Positions 55,737-64,000 of a stretch of 64,000 nt of DNA are shown one piece after another (within the stretch, counting starts at the first letter, position 1; each line of letters opens with the position of its first letter). Both the position numbers and the translations under genes were made by a program. The stretch lies in the NCBI RefSeq assembly GCF_900115755.1, contig NZ_FOXQ01000012.1, positions 62,001 to 126,000 of the forward strand, given 5' to 3'. The DNA is from Parafilimonas terrae (GTDB lineage Bacteria; Bacteroidota; Bacteroidia; Chitinophagales; Chitinophagaceae). The notes under the pieces are model-generated. The model searched no databases, was not told the DNA's origin, and worked only from the letters and a program-made list of their open reading frames with translations.

Positions 55737-55973
55737 CAGGCAATTGTTTTTCAAAATGATTAATACGCCGGATAGGTTCCCGGCAATGGTTTTATTGGCA
55801 ATAACAGTTCTGGCTTTCAGTTATTTTCGGATAAAGCAAGCCGTCGATTAACGGTGTAATTTTATTGGACAGGGTGTTAAAAAAAGGGTTAAAAGCCGGG
55901 TTAATGGCCAGATATTTTTAGCTAACCTTAACAATTAGGTCTTTTTTTGTTAAAAAAAACAATATGAAAAGGG

Positions 55974-58502
55974 TTATAAATTGATGTCTTCAAATTTTAA
56001 AGGGCAATCGTCACCGAGGGAACGCCTGTAATCAGCAGCGTGCAGGTCAAAAATTTTGCGGGCATAATCCGCACCTTTCAATTTTTTTAGTACAGCTATT
56101 TCGTATTTGAGGGCTTCTTCATTAAACGGCTCTGTTTTTAAAATATACCTCGAAATTTCCAGGGCTTGTTTTAAATTATTCGCGTCACAAGATAGCTTTA
56201 CTTCGCGCATCAGGAGGTTAATTAATCTGTGCTCATATTCATACTTCACCGTTTCCAGCCAGGTATCATGCATTTCATGTAGCAGGCCGCCACGTAAAAT
56301 CACAGGCAGGCTTGCATCAGTAAATTCACCATGGTCTAAAATTTTAGAAACAAAGGCATAATCACAAAAAACCGTTTCATCCAGCTTAAAGAAATAATTA
56401 TCGCCTGAAAAATTAAGCTCAAGCCCGCTGATATTACTAATAACATTTCTTAAATGATTGAACGTTACGCCACGTATGTTTTTGGTTTTTGTGTACTCTT
56501 TATCAGGCCATAAGGCAGACGAGATTTTTCTTGAGCTGATGCCTTCACCGTTAATGCTGTTAAGCAATATCAGCGCAAAAAGCTGTTTGATCTTTGGGCT
56601 GAACAGGTGGGTTATATCCATCCCTTTTGCATCATATACTAAGAAATCACCTAATATATAAATGGCATTTTGGGTAATCTGGTTAACTGCAGCCTCCGTT
56701 TCCGCAGGTTCATTCTCCACTTCAGGAATCATTAATGGCGCAGCAACTGCTGCCTGGCTTTGGCCCTTTTTTCTTCTCAATAATATAATTCCGGCTATAA
56801 CGCTAATAATAAACACACCTGCAATGATGTAGGGAACAAAATTCCGCGAAGGCTTTTCAGGCTCAAGGGATTGCAGGTAAAGCGCTCTGCTTAACGGTGG
56901 CCCCTCCAGTGAAAATACTTTTATAACAGAATTATGCCTGTCGGTAAATTCTTGTATGGTGCAAAAAAATTCATTTGTATTGATGTCAGAAAAAAGATTG
57001 ATGTCAGATTCTATGCGCTCGGAAATAACCGGTATGGGCGCACTTACAATTTCATAGCTGCCGTCTTTAATAGAAAACTTATACAGCGTTAATGCTGTTC
57101 TGGCCATCTCATGTGGATAGCATAACGCATAAAAATATTGTTTGTCGGCCGACAAGATGAGGTTGTTGGCCGGAACAAACACGCCGCTGTCAGGTTGTAT
57201 TTCCCAACACTTCTTTATTGTGTGATTTTGGACGTTGATCCTGTAAAGGTCATAATATTGTTTACCGCCAATAACCTGGTTGCCCGATTCATTTCCATAA
57301 CCGCCAAATAAAAATATTTCGTTAGGCTTGTCTGAAAGGCCAGCGGCAGAAAAGAAACGCGGCGTTATTTTATCGCCGGTAAAGGTTTGCGGCTGCCATG
57401 CGTCCGTTCGTTTATCGTAGTACAAAAACGTGTTATGGTATTTATAATTTCCATAGCCGCCAAACAGGTAAATAGTATCTCCTGTTGCATCATAGAAAAT
57501 ATTGTGATGATGCAACTGGTTTGGCAGCGTTGCTTTACCAACCGTTTGCCATTCAAGATTATTCAGGTCGAGATTGAGTGATGCTATGGAAGGCTGGCCT
57601 GCCTGCACATCAAACAATTCGTAAATGTAAACCCTGTTTTCTTTTGTGTTAAGAATGTTTTTACCCAGCACCATATTTACGGGCATTGCGTTTTTATACG
57701 GCCTTGCCACCAGGTCTTTATTTTGCGCATTATAAGTTATCAGAGAATCTTTTGAAAAAATGGAAAGGTTTTGATCAAGCGGGTTGAAATTTAATCCTGC
57801 TACCTGTTTAAATGAACGGTTGAAAACCGGTTTCCAGAAATATGATTCGCGGGTAAGCCAAAACGGGTTATCCACGTAACCAACAGTATTGCCTTTTTCA
57901 TCGTGCACATTGTTGCCGCTCCATTCATTCAATGGAAAGAAGTAATTTTTTTTATTGTCACTTACCGAAAGGTTTTTAATGGCTATATGCGGCACTTCAG
58001 TATATAAAGGATTTTTGCCAAACACCAATCTTGCTGTTATCTTATCATGTAATCCTAATTCGCTGGTCTGATAATTTTTATTATTAACGGCAATGGTCAC
58101 CTCGTCTTTGTCCAGGTTAAAATTCATTACCACTTTCATCCATTTCTTTCTTACCAAAAGCGACGGCTGTAGCGGAATTTTAATTTTATTGCTCCTCGCA
58201 TCAATATTAAAATTGAGATAACCCGTATCATTATTAAAAAGATAGCTAAGGCTGTAAGAGTTTTCTTTATCGGCCACATTTAATATGTACCCAAGGTTAG
58301 ACCTGTCCCATACAGAAAGATCAAAACTTATTAAAAGATGATCGCTAAAAGTGGCATTGCCATTAAAAACATTATAGGATGTACGTTTTATAAGCAGGCT
58401 GTCATTAGCATTAAATTGTAACCCTTGAGCTTTTGTATTGAAAGCATTTATAAGCAGTAATAGTATATAGAAAAAGTTAGAACGACGTTTTAACAGGCCC
58501 AT
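55974..58502 (-). CDS. Membrane-spanning regulator: exported LamG-like/Kelch domains, one TM helix, cytoplasmic SARP-like output
   Basis: An 842-residue protein that should sense outside and act inside. After a signal peptide (to about residue 25) come a LamG-like fold (about 30-200) and a Kelch-type beta propeller (about 230-545; IYLFGGYGNYKYHNTFLYYD, IFLFGGYGNESG). A single helix FVPYIIAGVFIISVIAGIIL lies near residues 555-578, followed by RRKK. The cytoplasmic part has a winged-helix OmpR/SARP-like domain (about 614-704, SRKISSALWPDKEYTKTKNI, HLRNVISNISG) and a BTAD-like helical tail. It is next to susC on the same strand, so it probably controls the locus. No histidine kinase domain is seen. 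Confidence 0.82.
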   Translation of the reverse strand: MGLLKRRSNFFYILLLLINAFNTKAQGLQFNANDSLLIKRTSYNVFNGNATFSDHLLISFDLSVWDRSNLGYILNVADKENSYSLSYLFNNDTGYLNFNIDARSNKIKIPLQPSLLVRKKWMKVVMNFNLDKDEVTIAVNNKNYQTSELGLHDKITARLVFGKNPLYTEVPHIAIKNLSVSDNKKNYFFPLNEWSGNNVHDEKGNTVGYVDNPFWLTRESYFWKPVFNRSFKQVAGLNFNPLDQNLSIFSKDSLITYNAQNKDLVARPYKNAMPVNMVLGKNILNTKENRVYIYELFDVQAGQPSIASLNLDLNNLEWQTVGKATLPNQLHHHNIFYDATGDTIYLFGGYGNYKYHNTFLYYDKRTDAWQPQTFTGDKITPRFFSAAGLSDKPNEIFLFGGYGNESGNQVIGGKQYYDLYRINVQNHTIKKCWEIQPDSGVFVPANNLILSADKQYFYALCYPHEMARTALTLYKFSIKDGSYEIVSAPIPVISERIESDINLFSDINTNEFFCTIQEFTDRHNSVIKVFSLEGPPLSRALYLQSLEPEKPSRNFVPYIIAGVFIISVIAGIILLRRKKGQSQAAVAAPLMIPEVENEPAETEAAVNQITQNAIYILGDFLVYDAKGMDITHLFSPKIKQLFALILLNSINGEGISSRKISSALWPDKEYTKTKNIRGVTFNHLRNVISNISGLELNFSGDNYFFKLDETVFCDYAFVSKILDHGEFTDASLPVILRGGLLHEMHDTWLETVKYEYEHRLINLLMREVKLSCDANNLKQALEISRYILKTEPFNEEALKYEIAVLKKLKGADYARKIFDLHAADYRRSLGDDCPLKFEDINL

Positions 58503-58538
58503 TTTTCAGCGTTATAATAAGAAGCAGTTGCAGAATAT

Positions 58539-58546
58539 CAAAGTTA
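58539..58546 (-). promoter_or_regulatory. Bacteroidota -7 box for the membrane regulator
   Basis: On the minus strand this reads TAACTTTG, an exact TAnnTTTG match, 36 bases before the ATG at 58502. The expected leader is about 28 bases. Confidence 0.45.
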
Positions 58547-58741
58547 TAGTAACAGGCAATAAGCAGAAGGAACTAAAACCGGATAATTTTTAACAACAAA
58601 AAGTTAGCTTATACAGAAATCCGTTTGCCGGCAGGTCCTCTGCTTAAGATTATGAACTGCGGAATTGTATTTAAAGCCGGAGACCTGGCAGGGTGGGATA
58701 AATTTCTCCCCGCGACATACAGAAATGATATTCCGGCGTTT

Positions 58742-59296
58742 TTAATGTTCCAGGCAGCTAAATACTATTTTATAAAATTCCGGGTGCGATTGCCAGGTTT
58801 TGCCTGTTACAATTTTCCCATCCTGTACGGCTTCATCGTTTTTCACATATTTGCCGCCACAGGCTTCCACTTCAGATTTTACATGTTCATAGCAGGCGAT
58901 ATTTCTATTATTTACAAGGCCTGCTGTTACTAATATTTGTGTGCCATGGCATATAGCAAAAACATATTTGCCTGCGTTATAAAACTCCTTTATAATTTTT
59001 ATGACACGTTCATCATTGCGCAGGTATTCCGGAGCTCTTCCGCCGGGCATAAGCACGGCTGTATAATCAGCAGTGTTTACATCGTCGAAAGAAATATCAG
59101 CCATTAATAAATAACCTTTTCTTTCTACGTAAGTATCCCAGCCGGGTTCAAAATCATGCATTACAAGGTTCATTCTTTTTACAGCAGGCGCTGCTATAAC
59201 CGGCGTATAACCGGCTTCCCTCAACCTGTGGCTGGCATATAAGATTTCAAAACTTTCACCGGCATCACCGGTAATGATGAGTATCTTTTTTAGCAT
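58742..59296 (-). CDS. DJ-1/PfpI family protein
   Basis: A 184-residue single-domain member of the DJ-1/ThiJ/PfpI superfamily. The nucleophile elbow is AICHGTQIL with Cys116, and the supporting glutamate is expected near residue 14 (GDAGESFE). GLVNNRNIACYEHVKSEVEA and IVTGKTWQSHPEF follow the family pattern. Members act as glyoxalase III, protein deglycases, chaperones or proteases, so a single activity cannot be assigned. No signal peptide, hence cytoplasmic. It stands alone between two gaps of over 200 bases in which I see nothing else. Confidence 0.9.
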   Translation of the reverse strand: MLKKILIITGDAGESFEILYASHRLREAGYTPVIAAPAVKRMNLVMHDFEPGWDTYVERKGYLLMADISFDDVNTADYTAVLMPGGRAPEYLRNDERVIKIIKEFYNAGKYVFAICHGTQILVTAGLVNNRNIACYEHVKSEVEACGGKYVKNDEAVQDGKIVTGKTWQSHPEFYKIVFSCLEH

Positions 59297-59528
59297 AGCA
59301 ATAATTTGAAAATTATAATCAAAAGCTATTTTACGGGCTAAAGATAAATGATTGATACTGCTGAAAAAATAATTGCTTGAAAGCCGGCAAACATTTTATT
59401 GCAGATAGCACCCTTGAAGTATTTAAGGGAATAAAGCATGTGCCGTAACCGGGTCTTTACCAGGTTACTGATTACTCTTTGCACTTTGGCTTAGCAACGG
59501 CTTATTAAGTATTGTCTGATACTGTTTG

Positions 59529-61073
59529 TTACCCTGCCCAACCTTCCCTGTCCAAACTCCGGTATTGGATAGCTTCTGCAAGGTGTTCCACTTTTATATC
59601 AGCGCTGCCGGCAAGATCGGCAACGGTGCGGCTTACTTTTAATATGCGGTCATAGGCGCGTGCAGATAAATTGAGTTTTTCCATAGCGCGTTTCAACAGG
59701 TTTTCACCGGCTGTATTGATTACACAAATTTCCCTGAGCTGTTTGCTGCTCATTTGTGCATTGGCATACATACCTTCAATCCCCTTATATCTTTCCGTCT
59801 GAATTTCCCTTGCTCTTATTACCCGCTCCCGGATAACTGAAGAAGATTCGCCTTTTGCCTGCATATTGCTTAATTCACTGAAGGCAACCGGTGTTACTTC
59901 CACGTGCAGATCAATGCGGTCTAATAACGGCCCGGAAATTTTATTAAGATATTTCTGAACAGCGCCGGGTGGGCAGGTGCATTCCCTGTCGGGATGATTG
60001 TAAAATCCGCAGGGGCATGGATTCATAGAAGCGATGAGCATAAAACTCGCCGGGAAATCTACGGCCACTTTTGCCCTTGATATACTTACTTTTCTTTCTT
60101 CCATCGGCTGGCGCATTACTTCTAAAACCGTGCGCTTAAATTCAGGTAACTCATCCAAGAACAAAACGCCATTATGCGCCAGGGAAATTTCACCCGGTTG
60201 CGGAATACCGCCGCCGCCAACCAGCGCCACATCGCTGATGGTATGATGCGGCGAACGAAATGGCCGCCTGCTTATTAAAGAACTATTCTCCGGCAACTTT
60301 CCCGCTACGCTGTGAATTTTTGTTGTTTCCAGTGCTTCGTATAAACTCAGCGGTGGTAATATGGTTGGCAGCCTTCTCGCCAGCATAGTTTTGCCTGCAC
60401 CGGGCGGGCCAATTAATATGGCGTTATGACCGCCTGCAGCAGCAATTTCCAAAGCCCGCTTTATATTTTCCTGGCCTTTCACGTCATTAAAATCAACGTC
60501 AAAATATTGCTGCGCATCAAAAAACTCTTCACGGGTATTTACTTCAACGGGCTTTAGCGAGGTTTCATCTTTAAAAAACTCCACCACTTCTTTTATATGC
60601 TCCACACCATAAACTTTTAAGTTATTTACCATGCCTGCTTCCCGTTCATTGGCTTTGGGAACGATCAATCCTTTAAAGCCTTCTTTGCGTGCCTGTATAG
60701 CAATAGGCAAAGCACCTTTTATGGGGCGAACTGTTCCATCAAGGCTCAATTCACCCATTATTATATATTCTGCCAAACGTTCGGGTTCTTCAATTTGTTC
60801 ACTGGCGCCAAGCACGCCAATCGCTATAGGAAGATCAAAAGCAGAACCGCTCTTTTTTATATCAGCTGGCGCAAGATTTACCACGATCTTTATGCGTGGC
60901 ATATACCAATCATTGGTTTTAATGGCACTTTCCATGCGCTGCAAACTTTCTTTTACAGCATTATCAGGCAGGCCAACAATAGTATAATGCTGTCCTGCAC
61001 TTACATTTACTTCAATAGTTATGGTGATGGCTTCAACGCCGTAAACAGCGCTTCCAAAAGTTTTGACCAGCAT
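59529..61073 (-). CDS. comM: YifB family magnesium-chelatase-like AAA+ ATPase (ComM)
   Basis: A 514-residue hexameric helicase-type ATPase. ComM promotes branch migration during natural transformation. The N-terminal ChlI-like/Lon-protease-like region (about 1-180, SGSAFDLPIAIGVLGAS) is followed by the AAA+ core with Walker A GPPGAGKTMLARRLP near residue 221, Walker B FLDELPEF, and a Cys-rich insert NPCPCGFYNHPDRECTCPPG, then the C-terminal helical domain with SARAYDRILKVSRTVADLAG. All parts are intact. Whether this species is transformable is not shown here. Confidence 0.94.
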   Translation of the reverse strand: MLVKTFGSAVYGVEAITITIEVNVSAGQHYTIVGLPDNAVKESLQRMESAIKTNDWYMPRIKIVVNLAPADIKKSGSAFDLPIAIGVLGASEQIEEPERLAEYIIMGELSLDGTVRPIKGALPIAIQARKEGFKGLIVPKANEREAGMVNNLKVYGVEHIKEVVEFFKDETSLKPVEVNTREEFFDAQQYFDVDFNDVKGQENIKRALEIAAAGGHNAILIGPPGAGKTMLARRLPTILPPLSLYEALETTKIHSVAGKLPENSSLISRRPFRSPHHTISDVALVGGGGIPQPGEISLAHNGVLFLDELPEFKRTVLEVMRQPMEERKVSISRAKVAVDFPASFMLIASMNPCPCGFYNHPDRECTCPPGAVQKYLNKISGPLLDRIDLHVEVTPVAFSELSNMQAKGESSSVIRERVIRAREIQTERYKGIEGMYANAQMSSKQLREICVINTAGENLLKRAMEKLNLSARAYDRILKVSRTVADLAGSADIKVEHLAEAIQYRSLDREGWAG

Positions 61074-61230
61074 ATAAATAAAAGGTATAGGCTTAGAAAT
61101 TTATTTATAAATATACGTGCATCAAATCATAATTGCAGGTGTATTTAAGAGAAAGTATTTGATAAAAGTGAAGTGATAAAATTTAAAGCAATACAAACGC
61201 CGCGCATTTAGTTGCATAAACAACTTTTGT

Positions 61231-61238
61231 TACATTTG
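61231..61238 (+). promoter_or_regulatory. Bacteroidota -7 box for the thiolase gene
   Basis: TACATTTG, an exact TAnnTTTG match, 17 bases before the ATG at 61255, with GTTG about 16 bases further upstream as a possible -33 element. Confidence 0.55.
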
Positions 61239-61254
61239 GATTCAAATTTATTTT

Positions 61255-62430
61255 ATGCAGGAAGCTTACATTGTAGCCGGTTACCGTACGGCCGTTACCA
61301 AAAGCAAAAAAGGTGGTTTTAGGTTTTACAGGCCGGATGATCTTGCGATTGATGTGATTAAGGGATTGATGGCTGCAGTTCCGCAGCTTGAGGTGCAGCG
61401 TATTGATGATGTAATTGTGGGCAATGCCGTTCCGGAAGCTGAACAGGGTTTGCAGTTCGGGCGCATAATTGCTGCAAGGGCTTTAGGCATAGAAGTACCG
61501 GGCGTAACAGTGAACCGCTATTGCGCCAGCGGGCTTGAAACCATTGCTATTGCCACAGCCAAAATAAGAACAGGTATGGCTGACTGTATTATTGCCGGTG
61601 GCACGGAAAGCATGAGCCTGGTGCCAACAGCCGGCTGGAAAACAGTGCCTGCCTATTCCATAGCCAAAGATGAACCCGATTATTATTTAAGCATGGGCCT
61701 TACGGCAGAAGCGGTTGCCAAAGAGTTTAATGTGAGCCGTGAAGACCAGGATGCATTTGCATTAAAATCTCACCAAAAAGCAAAGAAGGCAATTGAAGAA
61801 GGGCATTTTAAAAGCGGCATTTTGCCCATTAATATTGAGCAGGTATATGTGGATGAAAAGAACAAGCGTAAAACAAAAACGAATACTGTAGATACAGATG
61901 AAGGTGTTCGCGCTGATACAACAATGGAAGCATTGTCCAAATTAAAACCGGCATTTGCGCAAAACGGCAGCGTAACTGCGGGCAACTCTTCCCAAACCAG
62001 CGATGGTGCAGCCTTTGTAATTGTAATGGGCGAAAAAATGATGAACGAATTAGGTTTAAAACCAATGGGCCGCTTGGTGAATTGTGTTTCGGCAGGCGTG
62101 CACCCGCGTATTATGGGCATTGGCCCTGTGGCGGCCGTACCAAAGGTTTTGAAGCGGGCTGCCATGAATTTAAGTGATATTGATTTAATTGAACTGAATG
62201 AAGCTTTTGCTTCACAATCATTAGCCGTAATAAGAGAATTGGGATTAAATGGGGATATTGTAAATATAAATGGCGGGGCCATTGCACTTGGCCATCCTTT
62301 AGGTTGCACTGGTTGTAAATTAGCGGTGCAGATATTGCACGATATGAAACGACTTAATAAAAAATATGGATTAGTTACAGCCTGTGTGGGCGGTGGCCAG
62401 GGTGTTGCAGGGATTATTGAGAATTTGTAA
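61255..62430 (+). CDS. Acetyl-CoA C-acyltransferase (thiolase, FadA-like)
   Basis: A 391-residue thiolase that cleaves 3-ketoacyl-CoA with CoA in fatty-acid beta-oxidation, or condenses acyl-CoAs in the reverse. The acylation cysteine is Cys90 (NRYCASGLET), the C-terminal active-site pair is His347 (GHPLGCTG) and Cys377 (ACVGGGQG), and NEAFASQSLAV is present. All key residues are intact. The fadB-type partner is not adjacent. An exact promoter box lies directly upstream. Degradative rather than biosynthetic thiolase is likely from the FadA-like N-terminus, but not certain. Confidence 0.93.
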   Translation: MQEAYIVAGYRTAVTKSKKGGFRFYRPDDLAIDVIKGLMAAVPQLEVQRIDDVIVGNAVPEAEQGLQFGRIIAARALGIEVPGVTVNRYCASGLETIAIATAKIRTGMADCIIAGGTESMSLVPTAGWKTVPAYSIAKDEPDYYLSMGLTAEAVAKEFNVSREDQDAFALKSHQKAKKAIEEGHFKSGILPINIEQVYVDEKNKRKTKTNTVDTDEGVRADTTMEALSKLKPAFAQNGSVTAGNSSQTSDGAAFVIVMGEKMMNELGLKPMGRLVNCVSAGVHPRIMGIGPVAAVPKVLKRAAMNLSDIDLIELNEAFASQSLAVIRELGLNGDIVNINGGAIALGHPLGCTGCKLAVQILHDMKRLNKKYGLVTACVGGGQGVAGIIENL

Positions 62431-62460
62431 ATAGTATGTTGTCGGTTCAGACATCTGTAA

Positions 62461-62500
62461 ATATTCAATATTCAACAATACAATATCCAATGTTCAATTA
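62461..62500. repeat. AT-rich degenerate short-period repeat
   Basis: A run built from variants of ATATTCAA and ATACAATATCCAATGTTCAA in the gap after the thiolase gene. Similar low-complexity stretches are common between Bacteroidota genes. No function is apparent. Confidence 0.35.
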
Positions 62501-62524
62501 ATAGAAGCTAATTGCGTATTCCTG

Positions 62525-62541
62525 CCCGCCTGGAAGGCGGG
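62525..62541. repeat. Short GC-rich hairpin after the thiolase gene
   Basis: Arms CCCGCCT and AGGCGGG with a three-base loop. There is no U-tract, so it is probably an extragenic palindrome rather than a normal terminator. Confidence 0.4.
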
Positions 62542-62609
62542 GGATATTGAGCATTGATTATTTATAGCTGATTTACACAGCTTAAGTATGCTATATAAAT
62601 TTATTATGA

Positions 62610-63071
62610 TTACCGCAGCGTTTCAAATACATGTTTTGCGGTGCTCCAGAATTCATCCAGTGCTGTAATGCGGGGCTTAAAAAATGAAATAAGTAACGGC
62701 CAGTCTTCCCGCTTAAAAATACTTACTTTATATAGTTCGGTATAAATACGGCTAATGCATTTCCCCTGCTCATCATTCGTATGTAATTGCCATGTCCATT
62801 CTTCATTTAATGCATTACTTAATAAAGCATGCATTTGCTCAAATTGCTCATAATACAAAGCCTGCAGGCCCGCATCTTTATGCGTTAGTTCTATTGCTAT
62901 ATATGCCTTTTTATTATCAGCCTGCATCCTGAAATAAATATCTTTTTCACCGGTTTTATAATTTATCCAGTTTATCCGTTCTCCTTCAGCAGAAAGAACA
63001 GGTTGCATATACTGTCCAAAGGCTGTCCAGAATTGTTGTTTTAACTGAGCGGATTCTTGCTTCGAATACAT
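62610..63071 (-). CDS. DUF4268 domain protein
   Basis: A 153-residue cytoplasmic protein of the DUF4268 family: SKQESAQLKQQFWTAFGQYM at the N-terminus, WINYKTGEKDIYFRMQADNK, AIELTHKDAGLQALYYEQFE, and WPLLISFFKPRITALDEFWS at the end. The fold is related to restriction endonuclease-like proteins, but no catalytic set is obvious here. Function is unknown. It lies downstream of rpoB, separated from it by a terminator, so it is probably its own unit. Confidence 0.78.
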   Translation of the reverse strand: MYSKQESAQLKQQFWTAFGQYMQPVLSAEGERINWINYKTGEKDIYFRMQADNKKAYIAIELTHKDAGLQALYYEQFEQMHALLSNALNEEWTWQLHTNDEQGKCISRIYTELYKVSIFKREDWPLLISFFKPRITALDEFWSTAKHVFETLR

Positions 63072-63121
63072 GAAAAAGATATTTTAAGGTTTACAGGTAA
63101 GACAAAATAGTGCAGATAAAA

Positions 63122-63149
63122 AAGGCTGTTTCTTTTCAGAAACAGCCTT
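63122..63149 (-). terminator. Rho-independent terminator after rpoB
   Basis: Arms AAGGCTGTTTCT and AGAAACAGCCTT pair perfectly over 12 bp around a 4-base loop; on the minus strand a run of T follows directly. It lies 21 bases after the rpoB stop codon. Confidence 0.85.
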
Positions 63150-63170
63150 AAGCATATAAAAGTTGTGCAC

Positions 63171-64000
63171 TTATTCAAATCTTAAATCCAAACCTAAGCC
63201 GCGTAACTCATGCACCAATACATTGAATGATTCAGGAACACCGGCCCTGGTAATATTATCACCTTTTACAATAGCCTCGTATGTTTTTGCACGGCCAATA
63301 ATATCATCAGATTTAATGGTGAGCAATTCCTGCAGGATGTTGGCAGCACCATAAGCTTCAAGTGCCCAAACTTCCATTTCACCAAAACGCTGACCACCAA
63401 ACTGTGCTTTACCACCCAGCGGCTGCTGTGTAATTAAGCTGTAAGGCCCAATGGAACGTGCGTGCATCTTATCATCAACCATGTGGTGTAATTTAAGCAT
63501 GTAAATAACACCCACCGTAGCTTTCTGGTGAAAACGTTCGCCGGTTTCGCCATCGTACAGGTAAGTATGACCCATTGACGGAAGACCTGCATCTTTACAT
63601 TTCTGCTCAATTTCATCTGTTGAAGCACCGTCAAATATCGGCGTTGCAAACTTGGCACCTATCTTCTTGCCAACCCAGCCAAGAATCGTTTCATAAATCT
63701 GGCCGAGGTTCATACGGCTTGGTACACCAAGCGGGTTCAGCACAATATCAACCGGGGTGCCATCTTCCATAAACGGCATGTCTTCATCGCGAACAATTTT
63801 GGCAACAATACCTTTATTTCCGTGGCGGCCCGCCATTTTATCGCCCACTTTCAGCTTACGTTTTACAGCGAGGTAAACTTTAGCCAGTTTCAATACGCCT
63901 GCAGGCAATTCATCACCTATGGAGATATTGAACTTTTCTCGTTTGTAGCGGCCCAGTTCTTCGTTGTATTTTATATTGTAGTTGTGTAATAAGCGGTTGA
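63171..64000 (-). CDS. rpoB: DNA-directed RNA polymerase beta subunit, C-terminal part
   Basis: The last 276 codons of RpoB; the frame is open to the window edge ([20 protein letters not shown]-like residues). It includes the conserved active-centre stretch [53 protein letters not shown] and the C-terminal [12 protein letters not shown]. The beta subunit forms half of the polymerase catalytic cleft and binds rifampicin in a region outside this window. A terminator follows directly, and the next gene is DUF4268. rpoC, which normally follows rpoB, is not there. Confidence 0.96.
   Translation of the reverse strand, partial: NRLLHNYNIKYNEELGRYKREKFNISIGDELPAGVLKLAKVYLAVKRKLKVGDKMAGRHGNKGIVAKIVRDEDMPFMEDGTPVDIVLNPLGVPSRMNLGQIYETILGWVGKKIGAKFATPIFDGASTDEIEQKCKDAGLPSMGHTYLYDGETGERFHQKATVGVIYMLKLHHMVDDKMHARSIGPYSLITQQPLGGKAQFGGQRFGEMEVWALEAYGAANILQELLTIKSDDIIGRAKTYEAIVKGDNITRAGVPESFNVLVHELRGLGLDLRFE

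Noticed and set aside
61770-62468. Long minus-strand frame across the thiolase gene
   Set aside because: It is the antisense of a well-supported thiolase coding sequence.
1-64000. tRNA, rRNA, riboswitch or insertion sequence
   Set aside because: All gaps were read on both strands, and no cloverleaf, rRNA segment, known riboswitch core or transposase frame was seen; covariance-model searches were not possible.

Overview
This window is chromosomal DNA of a Bacteroidota bacterium, most likely a member of the Chitinophagaceae. The basis is a SusC/SusD pair, a giant type IX-secreted (T9SS type B) protein followed by a PorP/SprF partner, GH92, DUF1735 and DUF4382 families, and repeated TAnnTTTG promoter boxes placed very close to start codons. 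Genus is not resolved. No rRNA, tRNA, insertion sequence or CRISPR array was found.

Layout. 0-11.4 kb: a partial lipoprotein, lipB, an RluD-type pseudouridine synthase, a free-standing HisB-type phosphatase, a Tat-exported sugar isomerase, the 1793-residue adhesin-like protein with its PorP/SprF partner, and bioB. 11.8-17.1 kb: an exported sulfatase, then an accessory island with an XRE/ImmA-type metalloprotease, an overlapping DUF4411 PIN protein, a small methyltransferase, decayed DNA and a phage-associated hypothetical. 17.2-26.8 kb: exported proteins (DUF4382, DUF6807, M13 peptidase), an AraC-cupin-AhpD-PEP mutase cluster, gltX and a PhyH-type dioxygenase. 26.9-35.3 kb: envelope glycosylation (two GT39 proteins, a GT2, a duplicated LAB_N membrane protein, a sugar-nucleotide epimerase), a serine hydrolase broken by an in-frame TAG, and an exported rhodanese. 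35.4-42.7 kb: housekeeping genes (radC, prs, rplY, pth, FAH, fused E1 dehydrogenase, TlpA-like). 42.7-58.5 kb: a polysaccharide utilisation locus, all on the minus strand, with a membrane-anchored regulator, SusC, SusD, a DUF1735/F5-8C surface lipoprotein, an unrecognised glycosidase-like protein, a basic-secretory-protein zinc protease and a GH92 alpha-mannosidase. The set suggests growth on mannose-rich glycoprotein glycans (inference). 58.7-64 kb: DJ-1/PfpI, comM, thiolase, DUF4268 and the 3' part of rpoB.

The most unusual signal is a family of four related 85-118 bp elements between 29.86 and 33.65 kb. Three of the four end exactly on the start codon of an envelope-related gene and the fourth ends on the next copy; all share a conserved 3' block and inverted GC-rich arms. 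Also notable are a Kelch-propeller/transmembrane/SARP-like regulator beside SusCD, a 510 bp two-module repeat present three times in the secreted giant, and rpoB ending in a terminator with no rpoC after it.
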